Assembly: GCA_009823505.1 (NCBI GenBank)
Contig: VZQC01007982.1
Span: 2,619,150-2,683,149 of the forward strand
Direction of reading: 5' to 3'
DNA: 64,000 nt
From: Rhizomys pruinosus
Taxonomy: Eukaryota; Chordata; Mammalia; Rodentia; Spalacidae
Shown here: positions 22,040-34,877 of the stretch, one piece after another
How the letters are laid out: each line of letters opens with the position of its first letter
How positions within the stretch are numbered: the first letter of the stretch is position 1
Made by a program: the position numbers and the translations under genes
Notes under the pieces: model-generated
What the model saw: the letters and a program-made list of their open reading frames with translations, nothing else
Databases searched by the model: none
Told to the model about the DNA's origin: nothing

Positions 22040-22160
22040 GCCACTCCAGATGCAGAGCCACACGATTAATTAAAAGCACCCCACGCTGATTAAAGTCTTA
22101 AGCTTCAGTGCCAGGCATGCTAATTAATCGAGTGAGGGAATTCAGACCACAGGAAGAGGT
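22040..22160. promoter_or_regulatory. Candidate conserved noncoding element with TAAT cores
   Basis: About 120 bp of repeat-free sequence containing GATTAATTAAAAGC, CTGATTAAAG and CATGCTAATTAATCGAG. Clusters of TAAT/ATTA motifs are typical of developmental enhancers bound by homeodomain proteins. Function and conservation are inferred. Confidence 0.35.
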
Positions 22161-22695
22161 GAAAAAAGAAAGTCACGGGGCGGGGGTGACTTCTGCTTAG
22201 AGAACAAATCAGATGACAATGTGACCTGAGCTATCATCATGATAGATGGTCTCAGAGACCACAGAAGATTGAGGTCCCTCCCCTGACCACTGGCCTCCAG
22301 GAGAGGTGTTGATTGATGTGGTTACAATATGGCCTTTAGTCCTAGAGAGGGAGTCCCGCCGCCTCTCAGACCTCCTGTCTTGGGGCAGGAGTGAGGTAGG
22401 ATCTGTGCAGAGTTGTCTTGGCACATCATCCTGGATTTGTTCAAAAACTGACCAAGCTATATGGCAATTTCTCAAGAACATAAAGACAGAAGTACCATAT
22501 AAGGTGCTAACTTCACTTCCGAGCACGTAGTCAAAAGAACTGAAAGCAGAGCTCAAAAGCATATTTGCATGTCCATGTTCACAGAAGAACTCTTCACAAT
22601 AGCTGAACATAGAACCTTACCAGCATCCATCAACGGAAGAATGAATACGCAAAATGTGGTATGCAGAGACAGTGAACTGGTGTTCATTCAGACTT

Positions 22696-22820
22696 AAAAA
22701 GGAAGGAAGCCAGGAGTGGCTCATGCCTGTGATCTCAGTATTGGAGAGGTTGAAGCAGGAGAATTGATAGTTCAAGGCCAGTTCGGACTACATAGAGGAC
22801 TCTATCTTAAGAAACCAAGA
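22696..22820 (+). mobile_element. Old B1-related SINE
   Basis: GCCAGGAGTGGCTCATGCCT, then GATCTCAGTATTGGAGAGGT. It is strongly diverged and lies within the L1. Confidence 0.6.
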
Positions 22821-22826
22821 AGGAGC

Positions 22827-22990
22827 TGGGTGTGGTAGTGTATGCCTTTAATCCCAACTCTCAGGAGGCAGAGGCAGGTGGATCTCTGTGAGTTCAAGGC
22901 CAGCCTGGTCTATAGAGCGAGCTCCAGGCCAGCTGGGACTAAAGGGAGACTCTGTCTCAAAAATACAAAAAACAAAACAAAACAAAGCAA
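22827..22990 (+). mobile_element. B1 SINE
   Basis: GAGCTGGGTGTGGTAGTGTA to CTCTGTCTCAAAAATAC, with an A-rich tail. The target duplication ACCAAGAAGGA is on both sides (about 22816 and 22996). Confidence 0.9.
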
Positions 22991-23999
22991 AAAAACCAAG
23001 AAGGAATAAGGGAAGGAAGAGGGGAAGAAAGAAGAATGGAAAGAGGGAATGCTAGATAAACTGTAAGAACAATGTGCTGAGTTAACTAGATATAAAGGGG
23101 CAAATATGGTCGCACATGTGTGAGATCCCTAGAGTAGCCAGATTAATAGTAGGAAAGGAGAAAGGTGTCCTCCAGAGACAGGAGGTAAGGGCGGAGGAAC
23201 GAGTTACTGTTGAATGGGTATAGAGTTTCAGTTTGGAAAGATGAAAAAGCTCTAGAAATAGCTACACCATTTATGAATGTTCTCAGTGTTCCATGAGTAC
23301 TCAGAAATAGTTAAAATGGAAAATTTCATGTTATATCTGTTTTACAGTGATTATCAAAATGTTTTAGGAACAATCTTCTGAGTGGTCTTAGCAAAGGGCT
23401 CATCTTCTGCAAGCTAGAGTTGACAGAACACCTGCTCAGTGTCCAGGGTCAAGCGCTAGCAGCTTTCCATTGGGAGACTAATGCATTCTTGTTTATGAGG
23501 TATTCAGAGATCCTTCAATAAAAAGATAGGCATCGCTCTGGTCCTCAGTTTAATCTCAGGTGGACAAAGGGTTTGGAGACAACGTTTCCTATCACGTACT
23601 ATCATGCATCCTTACGTAACTGGCTCTGACCACTCACTTCCTGATTTGAAAAGGTAATGCCACAACCTGTTCAATCAGGAACTTTCCCTTTCTCCCTCCT
23701 TCTAAGACACACAGGAGAGGAGCTCAGAATTCAAGCAGTTCACATGATATTGGAAGGCCCCTGACTGCAGATGCTTACCCTGCTATTGCCTAGCCCTCTG
23801 GTATTCCTCCCACCCAGCTGTGATCAGGATTCACCCCAGGCCCTTTCCCATCCCCACCTCCTTCTTTCTTTCTCCTTGGATTACTTTCCTGAGAATCATA
23901 TTGATTTTCTTTATCCTTTTCAACCAAGGCTAGCTTCCTTAAATACTATAGTATAGCTTGGCTTGGTTTTAAAGAGAATCATCAGCATTAACTTTTATT

Positions 24000-24260
24000 T
24001 ATTTGTGTGAGTATATATGCATATTTGTGTGTGTGTGTGTGTGCATGTGTATGTATTCATATGTGCCAAAGTACACCTTGGCTGTCATTTCTCAGGTGCT
24101 ATCCATCTTATTTTCTTTGCTACAGACTCTTTTGTTTACCTGGATCTTACCAAGTAGACTAGGCTGGATGCCTGTCCAGCCCCAGGGACCCACCTGTCTG
24201 TGCCTCCTCAGTTCTGACATTACAAGATGGCATCAACACATCTAGATTTCTTACATGGGT
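24000..24260 (-). mobile_element. B4-family SINE
   Basis: A TG-rich left end, CTCAGGTGCTATCCATCTTA, a B1-like core (AGTTCTGACATTACAAGATG) and an ID-side end. It is diverged. Confidence 0.65.
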
Positions 24261-24363
24261 CATCTTCTTTGCCTGCACAGTCCCATGACCAAAGGCCACC
24301 AACTTATAAAACCATGTTGTAGGCCAGGAAGGTGATTAGTGACTGAGAATAGAGCAAAGGGAC

Positions 24364-24713
24364 TGTGCTAGGTACTTTTCTGTTGCTGGGATAAAACACG
24401 GTGACCAGGGCGACGTACAGGAGGAAGAGCTTATCTGGTCTATGATTCCAGAGGGACTAGTGACCATAATGGTGGGGGAGCATGGTGGCAGAGGCAGCTG
24501 GAACAGCAAGCTGAGAGGTCACATCTTCAAGCAAGCACTCGAAGCAGAGAGGGACTGGCAAGGCTTAAGAACCCTCAAAGGCCATTCCTGGTGATGTGCT
24601 TCCTCCAGCAAGGCCACACCTCCTAAAAACCTCCCGTAACAGCATCACCAACTGGGGACAAATTGTTTAAACACTTGGAACCCATGGGGGACAGTCTCCT
24701 TTAAACCACCACA
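24364..24713 (-). mobile_element. ERVL-MaLR-type solo LTR
   Basis: The plus strand shows the complement of the MaLR pattern: TACTTTTCTGTTGCTGGGAT at the left, AAGGCCACACCTCCTAAAAA in the middle and AAACCACCACA at the right. It is nearly full length for the family, and no internal region is attached. Confidence 0.75.
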
Positions 24714-26272
24714 GGGGCCTACCCTGGATTTCAACACCTAGTCTAGATAAGTTACTGCATCTATTGAGCCAATCCTGTTCTCAGAGGGACTGGAAGCTGG
24801 GCTTTCCCTCCCAGCAGCAGGAATCAGTGTCATCTCTTGAAGCCCAGCTCCTTGCCTGGTTTCCCCGATACTTTGCAAGACTCTTTCTTCCGGCAGCAGG
24901 GCCCCCTCGGCTTGTTGCAGCTCCCGTTCAGAAGGGTGCCTGTAGCTCTGCAGATTCCACGCAGAAAAGCGCCTTCCATATCGTGTGCGGTCTCTGTGTG
25001 CATCTCTCATTTGTTTAAGCATTTGACATCCTGGTCGAAATGTGAGTTATTACTCCATCTCTACTCTTATAATTGGATGCTAATGCCACAGTGGCTACAC
25101 TGAGCCTGATGGTTGGAGTTAATTTAAATGTCCAAAAGGCTTCCTAAGTACCCAATTTCCTTCAAAATTGTCAAAAAAGAAAGGAAAAAGGAGGCAAGAA
25201 GGCCCATTAAGAAGCTCTAAGAAGATCTAACCAGGGAGCTGTCAAGCTGCACAGATGTGGTGCTGGGTGCCATTCTTCACGCTGTCTTCCTGTCTCCTCT
25301 TCCTGAGTGAGGGAAGTAGAGCTGGGGGAAGTCAGTCCCCTTCTAGGAGCGTATTAACTCAGTAATGCGTATGCATCTCAGTGGCGCAGTCTTGGGGAGT
25401 CCCTACAGCCTCTCCCTGGGCCTTTCTTTCCCTTGGTGGACTCAGGCTACCTTACCAGGTGTCTTTCTGCTGACTTGAGGCTATGCAAGGAACTCGCAGA
25501 GTCCCTAGAAGCCCCTCGTGGCCAGATTTGGCACCTGTGATTGAGCAGTAGCTCAGAAACCCACACTGATTGCAAGTCTCTCCAGGTGTGTGGAATCATT
25601 CCATTCACGTCTTCTTTTCTCTGAGGTGGTGGGGCTTTCTGAACTTGGCTGACTGGTAAGAGAGGCAGCAGCTAGGGGACTGACTGGTCCTAGGCAGGGG
25701 TGAAGTATACCGTGCATCTTGATTCATCTAAGGTGGTCCTGCTGCGGTCCTGTAGAACAAGGAGGCAGGGCGTGCTCTTCTGCCTTGACTCTCTGCATAG
25801 CCTTAGGACTCGACTTTACCAATGAGATGGCAGCGCACACAGGTGAGTGTATGCTTGAGATATACTTGTGGGTTTGACTCTTCCTTCCTTCCTTCTAGCG
25901 TTGCTAGGAAAAGAACTTTTGAAGGCCTGTACTTCCTCTTCAACCTGGGCCCCAAAGGAATCTGTGTGGAACAAGACCTGAGCCCCACCCACAGCCAGAC
26001 GTTAACTCAGCTTGAAGCATGACTGCCCATAGACGGCGAAGATGCCATTGCTCTATAAAGCCTTGAATAGGAGAAGAAATGCCTATTATATGTTACTTAG
26101 CTTTGTGTTAGCCTATCACACAGTATACATCATTGTGGCAATAGCTGCTTCAGACACAGGTGCTGGGCAGAGAGTTGCAGCAGAGCACAGAAGTCTTGAG
26201 AGAGGTGGTGGGGAAGAAGTCAGATGAAGTGATAGGTTTCAGTGTGGTAGCTTGTTTCCATCCTGAGCTTCA

Positions 26273-26273
<1 letters not shown>

Positions 26274-26316
<43 letters not shown>
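26274..26316. repeat. (CA)n microsatellite
   Basis: About 21 CA dinucleotides without interruption. Confidence 0.97.
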
Positions 26317-26317
<1 letters not shown>

Positions 26318-27254
26318 GTCAGATGTAGCAGGTCATCTTTGGAGATTATTCATAGCCATCTCTGGATGGATCATCTCAGGGCCTCTTATGCCTGCTGTGC
26401 TCCCTTAACTCCATGACTATGACTGGGTGGATCTCAGGAGGATCGAGCCCAGGACGAAGCCTCTGGGAAGAGAACACAGCTCTCCTGATCCTCCTGGCCA
26501 TCCGACTGACTTCCTGGCATCCTGTGTTGGGGAAAAAAAGTTTGGTTTGAGCTTTGTAAGTCCCTCCACTTGTGCCTGGACCATGGCACCAATGCAGCAG
26601 GAAGTGTGAGAGAAGACTGGTGTACAGGGTCAATGGCAGCAGCACTGGCTACCACCATTGCTCCCTCCTGCCTGTAGGCAGGACGCCCATGTCAAGGTCA
26701 TCAATACTTCAGAGTAGCAAGGACAGTATCCTCTGGCCATGAGGCTTGGGGGCCTGAGCAGTGAGCTTCAGTCTATTCTAAATTAACTGGTGACCTTGGA
26801 CAATCAAGCCTCTACCACCATTAGGCTTCAGAGGGTTCTTTTCCAGATAAGTGGACTGAGTCATACACTGCCTTGCAGAACTGGTCACAAAATACTACTA
26901 ATATAAATGGTCTGGGAAGTGTTCTGCAAATGAAAAGTAGCAGATGTTGTGGAGGGCTGCAATTTGCTGCTATTAATAAGTATAAATGCCTAATAGGAAG
27001 CCAGTTTGCTCTGGGAACTCGGGACAGCCAAGAAGCCAGAGCAGGCGCAGGAATCAGCAACATATGCTGCTCCTCATTAGCAAGCCGAGTAGCTGGGAAG
27101 CTGGGGAAGAGATCTATGCTTTGTGTAGAGCCTCAAGGAATCCGAATCCCAGCACCTCACTCCGTCTCTCCATCTCCCCATCTCCGTGGCTCCCAGTGTG
27201 GGTTGCGCACAGGGGCACACCATAGTTCTCAGCTAGACCCCTGACCGAGGAGAG

Positions 27255-27390
27255 AGTTGAACCCTTCCCTGTCGCACAGATGGAAAAACCCCAGCCCAGA
27301 CAGGCTGAGCAGCTTGCTCAAGGTCACTGGGAAAGGCAGTGGTAAAGGTGGAAAGGGAAACAAAGCTGGGACTACAAGCCACCGTCGGGC
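27255..27390 (-). repeat. MIR SINE relic
   Basis: Reverse MIR order: ACAGATGGAAAAACCCCAGC, then GAGCAGCTTGCTCAAGGTCA, then GGGACTACAAGCC. Confidence 0.55.
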
Positions 27391-27481
27391 TTGCCAGGTG
27401 CCTCTAGCTTCACACACAGCTCAAGGGATGGGGAAACCTCTAGACCCACCGGTGAACTCCAATTGAAAAGTGCACAGCCCT

Positions 27482-27642
27482 GCCAGGTGTGGTGGTGCAC
27501 GCCTTTAATCCTAGCACTTGGGAGGCAGAGGCAGGCGGATCTTTGTGAGTTCAAGGCCAGCTTGGTCTACAGAGTGAGTTCCAGGACAGCTGGGGCTACA
27601 GGGAGACCCTGTCTCGAAAAAGACCAAAAAAAGAAAAAAAGA
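27482..27642 (+). mobile_element. B1 SINE, young
   Basis: Near-consensus B1 from GCCAGGTGTGGTGGTGCACG to CCCTGTCTCGAAAA. A 16-bp duplication, AAAAGTGCACAGCCCT, flanks it exactly (about 27466 and 27641). Confidence 0.95.
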
Positions 27643-27899
27643 AAAAGTGCACAGCCCTATAGGCTGTTTACTGTAAAACCAGGGGAGCTTGGCTGAGTTC
27701 AGGGGTAGCGAGGCCAGTCATCCTGAGCAAAGAAGTCGGCACCGAGTGGGAGCTCTTAAGAGAGACCAGTGGTTGATTTCAGCATTGCCCTCCTCCTCTA
27801 AGGAGACTCCCTGGTCTAGCAAGTATGATCTGGGACGGAAATGGAGGTCGAGGCCATTTTGTCTCTGACAGGTGAGAAGCTGATGTTTGGGGAAAAGGA

Positions 27900-28060
27900 C
27901 AGAGACGGATTTGAGTACTGTGTCTGCCATTTCCCAGGGGCCTTGGGCGACTTCCTTCACCTCCCTGAACCCCATTTCTCTCATCTACTCACACTAGAGA
28001 GAGCAAGGTTACTTGTGATGGTGAGATGAACCTGATAATACAATGCCAATAACAATTCTT
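27900..28060 (+). repeat. MIR SINE relic
   Basis: CTTGGGCGACTTCCTTCACC, then CTGAACCCCATTTCTCTCAT, then GGTGAGATGAACCTGATAAT follows MIR order. Confidence 0.55.
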
Positions 28061-28139
28061 TATTTATTGTTCTAGCATTTCACTCAGACAGAAGTAATCC
28101 CCCACACATACCTTGTATTCAGCTCATGTACTCACTCAT

Positions 28140-28282
28140 GACAAGTAATATGCATGTGAGTGATTGTCTGTCTGCCTGCAAGCTTGCATGCATGGATGAA
28201 TGCAAGAATTAATGCATGCCTACATGTAAACATAAATATATGCACAGATAGATGCATGCGTGCATGAATGAGTGGGTGAAAC
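28140..28282. repeat. Degenerate tetranucleotide tract (TGCA/TGAA)
   Basis: Imperfect repeats such as GCTTGCATGCATGGATGAAT and GATGCATGCGTGCATGAATG. Confidence 0.7.
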
Positions 28283-29549
28283 TGCTCCCTGTCAAGCTCC
28301 TATACATTCTAAGATCTTCTGATCTGGAAATCTTGGCTCTACCATAAATCTATCATTTCTGGACTATTGCCTCAGGTTTACCTTATAGGCAGCACTCAAA
28401 GTCTTCACTCTAGAATACCATGCTCATATCACAGTGCAGTCCTGGGAGACCTTATCTCTAGGATTGTGGTGTTAGTTACAATCTGGGCAGTCCTGGGTCA
28501 GAGAATCCAGTGGATCTGATGGAGAAGACTGACAGTCACACTTCCATTCTGCCCATAGAGAAGCCCTGCCAACACGCAGGTGAAATGGAACCAAGGGTGG
28601 GAGAGCGAGTAGTCTAGCATTTTTAGGGTTAATATGCTGAAAGGAATCTTGGAGATAATGAATGTATCCCCCATCCTCTGTTTTTCTGTGGTTGTGGTGA
28701 TTACCCAAGGCCAGATGTCTATCAATGCTATTCTGTTACCCAAGATACTCATTCTTGACGTAGTCTTCAGGTCAAGGCTTAAGAAAGAGACAATCTCAAA
28801 GAACTCACATCCAACATGGGAGTAAAAGGCTCCCTACCAACCCCAGTCCAGCAGGTGGGAAAGGAACCGTTGTCCTAGGGATCAAAGTGCCAGCTTCTGC
28901 TCTAGCCATCCTTCACAAGTGACACCAACAGAGACAATGCCCCATGTGAGCTGAGCCTGGGGAGCTGCTGGCTGAGGTTTCTAAGCTTGGTCTGCTCAAC
29001 GAGGGCCTTTGTTCCTTCAGCCAAGAAGAAGAGGGAGGAGGGAGGGACTGGCACAGGGACACCTAACTCCAGGGCTTGCAGGCAGCTGAGCCAAGTGGAT
29101 CCCAAGACATATGCCCAGCCCTCTGGCTGGCTAGCTCTAGCTCTTTGTAGGAAGCAGGTGGGGCAGGCTCGCCTCCTCCACCCAATGTTGTCTTCTTTCC
29201 TCTGAATTCCTCAGTCAAGGCTATCACTGGTCAGTATTCCCAGCTTTGGTGTGACTACTGAAACTGAAGTTTGTACCCATGGTTCATGAAGCATATGCTC
29301 ATGGTCTATTCATGTGAGTATGCAGCCGTCAAGATGGTATGCACAGACATGGATGCCTGGTCATAACAATGGTGTTTGCACACACCTACGCATTCTGAGA
29401 CACATGAAAATAAACATACTTTTCTTTGCAGAAGTCCCTGACTGGATCTGCAAGTCATTTGGACAGGAGGCAAATATCTTTCTAGAAGGAGTTTGATCCT
29501 GGGAAAGCATGCTTCCCCTAGGCATGGTAAGTGAGGGTTCTCAAAAGAA

Positions 29550-29770
29550 CCCTTTTTAAATTTTTATTTTTATGTGTATGAGTGTATTGCCTGCATGTAT
29601 GTAACTGTACTTATGTTGCACAATGCTGGGGTAGGTCAGAAGAGGACACTGTAACCTCTGGAACTGGATTTTACAGATGGTTGTTAGCTACCATGTAGGT
29701 TCTGAGAACTGAACCTGGTCCTTTGCAGGCAGCCAGTGCTCTTAGCCAATAGGTCATCTCTCCAGCCCCT
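29550..29770 (-). mobile_element. B2-family SINE
   Basis: Reverse B2: an AT-rich left end, GGTCAGAAGAGGACACTGTA, then AGGTCATCTCTCCAGCCCC. Diverged. Confidence 0.8.
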
Positions 29771-30129
29771 CTCACTGGGATCCTTAAGGGTCACCCTCTT
29801 TCAAGAAGCCAGGTGCTGCTGGTTTTAGGAGATTGCAGAGACTATGGATGCCACAAAGAAGCCCAAACCCCTTTCTCCACTCACCACTAACCCAGCAGCA
29901 CCTGCTCAATCTCCACTTGCGGGATCAAGCTCAGACTGCTGCTGGGGAAAGGAGGAGGAGAGCTCCACCCAGGCCCCTTTGCCTGCACAGGCAAAACACT
30001 TCTTCCCAGTAAGTGTTCACCCATGAAAGGACAATAGTTGAAATACAGTATTCTAAGAGGAGTGGGTTCAGACTGGCTACAGTCTTTCTGAGGAGTAATT
30101 TTTCAGTGAGGACTAAAATCTAAAATGAC

Positions 30130-30375
30130 TGGCAAGTGTTCCTCTTGTAATCTCTCCTACAGAAATACCAGTGCCTGACATAGGTGCATGGCTGTGGGAG
30201 TCACTGTGCCTTTGTATGTACTATTTGGAAGCAATCTGAATATCCATCTATAGGGGATTGATTACGGTGGAATATCAATTCTCTAAGATAATACTGGTCT
30301 GATATCTATTGACATGGACAGATATCCATCATTGATTTTTGAGTTCCAAAAGCATGATTCTGAAAAAGCTTTTTA
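30130..30375 (+). repeat. Old L1 fragment
   Basis: TATCCATCTATAGGGGATTG, then TACGGTGGAATATCAATTC, then TTGACATGGACAGATATCC follows the order of ancestral L1 3' ends. Confidence 0.55.
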
Positions 30376-30524
30376 AGATGGAAACTTTATTTTATTTATT
30401 AATTATTTTAAGTATTTTATTATTTTTATGTTATGTGTATGATACCACTGGGTATGGTCCCCACAGATGCAGACTCTGTCATGCAGTGTTTGAGTTAGGT
30501 TCATTTACTCACGAAGCAGCCATG

Positions 30525-30650
30525 GGGTGCTGGAAAAGCACTGGGATCACAGGGTCTGAGATTTGTGTCCTTATCCTAACTCATCCCTAACTTGCTGTAA
30601 GCCCTTAGACAGGTGTCCTCAGCTCTCAGACTCTCATGTGTCAGTTGTCC
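30525..30650 (+). repeat. MIR SINE relic
   Basis: GTGCTGGAAAAGCACTGGGA, then TCCTAACTCATCCCTAACTT, then GCTGTAAGCCCTTAGACAGG. Confidence 0.5.
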
Positions 30651-30964
30651 TTTCTAGCAGAACAGTCCTTCGTAACTCACTATCTTAAAATTGGAAAAGG
30701 CCCCAGTCCCTTTGATCAAGGATCTCCTCAAGCTTCATTCCTACCTTGGGAACTTGATCTGTGTACATGCAACTCGGCCCTAGTTCTTGTGACCTTGAAA
30801 AAGTAGGATGATATACTTTGAATCCTATGATGGTGAAGGACCACAGCTTATGATGATAAACTATAAAGCCACCAGTGTGTGCTGTTGCGATTTCTCTCTC
30901 AGTACAGAGTGAGGAAGGGGTCAGCGTGCAGGCAAGGGGGTGTGGCCAGACTGACCTGATGGGA

Positions 30965-31090
30965 TGGAAACTTGACAGGCTGTTGAAGCCAGTCTTGGGT
31001 TCAGTCCTGACTTAGTTACTTAGCGTAACATTGGGCTAGTTCCTCTCTAACACTGAGCCTCAGTTTTCTCATTTGCCTACCAGGAATAAT
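30965..31090 (+). repeat. MIR SINE relic
   Basis: GGGTTCAGTCCTGACTTAGT, then ACATTGGGCTAGTTCCTCTC, then GAGCCTCAGTTTTCTCATTT. This is a clear match to the MIR core. Confidence 0.75.
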
Positions 31091-31820
31091 AAAGGGCAAC
31101 CCCCCCCCCCCGGGCCCCTAGATGCCAGGTAAATCCTACTTTAGCTGTTTGCCTGGTTTGAGTGGAACAGGAAGTCAGTCAGAGGGGCCAACCATGTGTC
31201 CTGAGAACTGTGGCATTTTTCAAGGAGGCAGAGATGAAGCAGAACTTTCCACCTCTTTCTGCCAGGAGGCTGATTCCACCAGACTTTTGTTGGGACTGAG
31301 GAGGGTGTTAGATATTTTCAGTTAAGAGGTTTGCTTTCCTGGATTGAATGGAGGTGGTGGGAGACAACACACCTATTTCATGTCTTATTCTGATTCACAT
31401 CACATTAAGGCTCAGAGCAGATCCCTCATCCCGAATGAGAAATGGCTGCCAGTGCTATAGTAGACAAGGGACTTGGCCAGGCCAGAGATAATTGCTGGCC
31501 AAGGGTAGGTGTGTCTTTGCTTAATGGGCCATTCTCACTGTGTACGAGATGGCCTGGGGGAAGATTCAGAGCTTCAGCTCTACTCTCAGGAGTGAAGCTC
31601 AATAGGCAGAGAAAATGGGAGCCGTATCTTGAAGTACAGAATCCACTGGGGCTGGGGAAGGGCAGGGTCCATGACTCAGCATTGCAGGAGCCATGGGGCC
31701 TGGAAGCCGGGCTGCAGTCGTCGGCACCTGAGCTTCGCCCTCCATGCTCCTCGATTGGCCACTTCTTAGCATGGCTAGGCGTTTACTGTCTTCATTCCTC
31801 TAAGACACACATATTAAATC

Positions 31821-31842
31821 ATATAATATATATATATATATA
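31821..31842. repeat. (TA)n
   Basis: About ten TA dinucleotides. Confidence 0.9.
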
Positions 31843-32204
31843 CCAGGGCACAACGCCATTTCTGCAGTACCCTCCTTGAATCAACAGTGGCTGTCATCAC
31901 ACTCAGGACAACCAGGGAACTTACTTCTCCCAGAACAGATGACGTCCCTCTAAATGAAAAGGGCAGCTTTCAAGTTCAACTCCAAAGATGGCCAGAGGTG
32001 CCCTGTAGGGGATGCTCATTTCTATCCTCAGTGGACTGTATCAGAGATTACATATCAGAGAAAGAGCAGACTCTCTCCCTGTTAACAGGGCTTGGTAGCA
32101 CTTCTAGCCCCAGAATCCTCCAGCCAGTGTCCTTTGCTTCCCATCCCCTAAGGTTTTCTAAGAGATTTCTGAGATTTTATAAAAAAAATGTACATGTGAA
32201 TACA

Positions 32205-32508
32205 TGGTCATGTGTGTGAATCTATGTGTGCATGTGAATGTGGTAGCCAGAGACCAGCATTGGGCATCTTTTTAAGTTGTTCCCCACCTTATTGTTTGTG
32301 ACGGAGTCTCTCAATGAACCTAGAGTTTATTGATTCTAGACTGGCTGGTAAGCAGGCCCCAGGGACCGTCCTGTCTCCACCTTTCTAGTGCCAGGATCAC
32401 AGTGTGTCTCTGCGCTCAGCTTTCATGTGGGGGCTTGGGAATCCGAACTCAGGCCCTCATGCTTGCATGGCATGTACCCTACCATCTGAAGCATTGCCCC
32501 AGTCCCAA
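32205..32508 (-). mobile_element. B4-family SINE
   Basis: TG-rich left end, ACGGAGTCTCTCAATGAACC, CAGGCCCCAGGGACCGTCCT, then GAAGCATTGCCCCAGTCCC at the ID-like right end. Confidence 0.75.
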
Positions 32509-33136
32509 CCTTTCTTCTACTTTGAATGACATGGAGCAGGACAGGAGCTTCAGGGAGTCCATTCTCTCCCCCATATCACTTGGGCATGATGGCTGAGAGC
32601 CGGGGAGCCATTCATCATATCAGATAAAGCAAGGCCGGCAGTATCCACAGACTTCCTCTATTCCACTTTCTCCTGACCTCTGTGAACAGGCATGATCCAA
32701 AGTTGGCCAAGGGTCTGGGACAGAACATTAAGCTGGCTCCTGGCCAAACATAAGAAGCTATACTTCATGCCAGCATGTGGAAGCACAAGTTGGCACAGCA
32801 TGCCTGGCAGCCTAGGGTCAGGCAGCGAGGCCCAGTATGATGACATTGGCACAAAGTATATTATCCCATGCTGTGACAGGGACATGTAGCATCCCTGTTT
32901 GCTGAGTTTGCAGATAAACCATAGGCTGCAGGCCTTGAGGCAGCAGCGAGAAAACAAACGTGACTATGCAGGGCAGCGAGCACGCCACGAGTGCCAGCCA
33001 CTGACAGCTGCCTTTTCTCCTCCATTAAGTCTACTCAGGAGGTAGCTGTGAGTGTAGCTTGGCCTGGATGGAGTTGTGAAGGTAGTCTTTGGCCCTCTGG
33101 GGTAGTTTGGTTGTAATGAGTTGAAAGCTATATAGG

Positions 33137-33138
<2 letters not shown>

Positions 33139-33179
<41 letters not shown>
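33139..33179. repeat. (CA)n microsatellite
   Basis: About 20 uninterrupted AC dinucleotides. Confidence 0.97.
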
Positions 33180-33180
<1 letters not shown>

Positions 33181-33194
33181 CTTAAACAATGCTG

Positions 33195-33355
33195 ATGCTT
33201 GGACTGGTGAGATGGGTCAGCAGGTAAAGGTGCCTGCTGCCAAGCCTGAGTTCAATCCCTAGGACCCACATGGTAGAAGGAGAGAATTAACTCCTGTGAG
33301 TTATCCTCTGACCTCCTTGTACGCCATGGTATGGTGTATGTACCCCCACCCCCAT
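33195..33355 (+). mobile_element. B3-family SINE
   Basis: GGACTGGTGAGATGGGTCAG, then AGGTGCCTGCTGCCAAGCCT, then TATCCTCTGACCTCCTTGTA: the B3 order, head first. Confidence 0.85.
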
Positions 33356-33559
33356 AAATTTAAAGGTACAGATGCTAAGGCCAAGTTTTGTGCAACAAAA
33401 TCCTTCTTCCTTCCTTCCCAACCACTGCCAGCAATCCTGACGATGGGCTGGGTTTGGGACAGCTGGCCTTGGTCAAAGATATAAGGGGGACCCATATTTA
33501 CCCTGGCTTCAGACAGACTCAGCAGGGAGAGGCAGGTGGGGTAGGCTGGTGTTAGCACC

Positions 33560-33780
33560 AGACAGCTGGACACAGCTTCACAATTGATGAAGCAATTTCA
33601 CAGCCATGATTGTGTGTGACCCCCACCACAACTTGGCAAGGTATCCAGGTCAGGGATGACAACCCCTATTTTACAGATGAGGACTCAGGTTGGAAGAGGT
33701 TAAGTGACTTGTTCAAGGTTGTGCAGCCACTGAGTGGCAGGGCCAAGACTCTAATGGGTATCTTGTTTCATAACCTCTGA
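33560..33780 (-). repeat. MIR SINE relic
   Basis: CCCTATTTTACAGATGAGGA, then GAGGTTAAGTGACTTGTTCA, then CCACTGAGTGGCAGGGCCA. One of the best preserved MIRs in the window. Confidence 0.8.
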
Positions 33781-34877
33781 GTGTTCCCTGGCATGGTGCA
33801 GCCTCCCTTCTCTGAAAACCCCTCTTTCACAGGGGCCAAGTGACCAGAACCCCCCAGCTATGATAAGCGACACTGCCTGAGGCAGTTACAAGGAAAGTGG
33901 CTCCACACAACACAGACACTGGTGTGGCAGCCTTGGGGCTGGTAAGGTCCCAGGCAAACAACTCATGATTGCTCTTTGGCCACTGTGTTCCCTGGCAAGC
34001 AGACTCCATATTCTGGACAGTCTTCTCCAAATAAGGCCATATCTTGTGGGGGTGAGCAGGACTCAAGGCCAAGGCTCTGTGTGGGTGCTGTCCCCTGGCA
34101 GGAGCCAGGAGATGCTGCGCTTGACTCAGGAGACTTTAATCATTATGGAATTATTACTATGACTTCTGGGGCTTTGGACTTCAGGGCTGGCATGGTGGGG
34201 GGTAGCTGCTTCCAAGCACTGTGTCAAGGATGTACATCCAGTGTTGGTGCTCAGGAGGAAGGTTAAAGGACAGGGACTCACTGGAGGCCATCGATGGCCA
34301 ATGCTCTAGGACAACTTGAACTTCCTCCTGTTTCTAACATGGTAGAACTAAGATTCAAAGGGACTATTGTGGGATGGTTTTCCTAGGCCATGCCCTCTGA
34401 CCAACCTTCCCAGAAGTACTGCAGAATATGTGTGACCCTGGAGACTCTACAGGTAGAGGAACTGGGAGCTTGGGGTCAGCACTGCAGGCTGTTCACTCTG
34501 ATTCTTCCTGCTCAGCGCTCTGACTTTAGGGAGGATCCTACAAAACCATGACATTCAAAGGCATCTTTGGCCAGCACAGGCCTAGTAAAACTGGTTCTTC
34601 GGGATGAAAAGTGTAGTTGCAAAAGGGCACATTAAAGGCAGAAAAATCAACGAGATAGTTCCATCACAGAAGCACACACTCCTGGTTCAGTGGGACTCAG
34701 CAAAGCCTGGGCGATACCTCCACTTCTGTATCTGTCTACTGCTCCTCCGAGAGGGGAGGGAATGGAAAAGCCCTGCAGGCCAAGTGTCTGCTATGCTGCT
34801 GAAAGGAGACTGGAGCTGAGCTGCAGCCAGGTGCATGACCAGGGGCCTATCAGGTGGGCTGCTCCATCTTGGTAACT

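Larger units (their letters stand above)
22430..23365 (+). mobile_element. Old L1 (L1M-type) 3' region, split by B1 copies
   Basis: The left part holds AAAAGAACTGAAAGCAGAGC, then CATCCATCAACGGAAGAATG, then TTAAAAAGGAAGGAA. It resumes at about 23000 with GGGTATAGAGTTTCAGTTTG and ends near TGGAAAATTTCATGTTATAT. This is the order of the ancestral L1M 3' end. Two B1 copies separate the halves. Confidence 0.8.
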
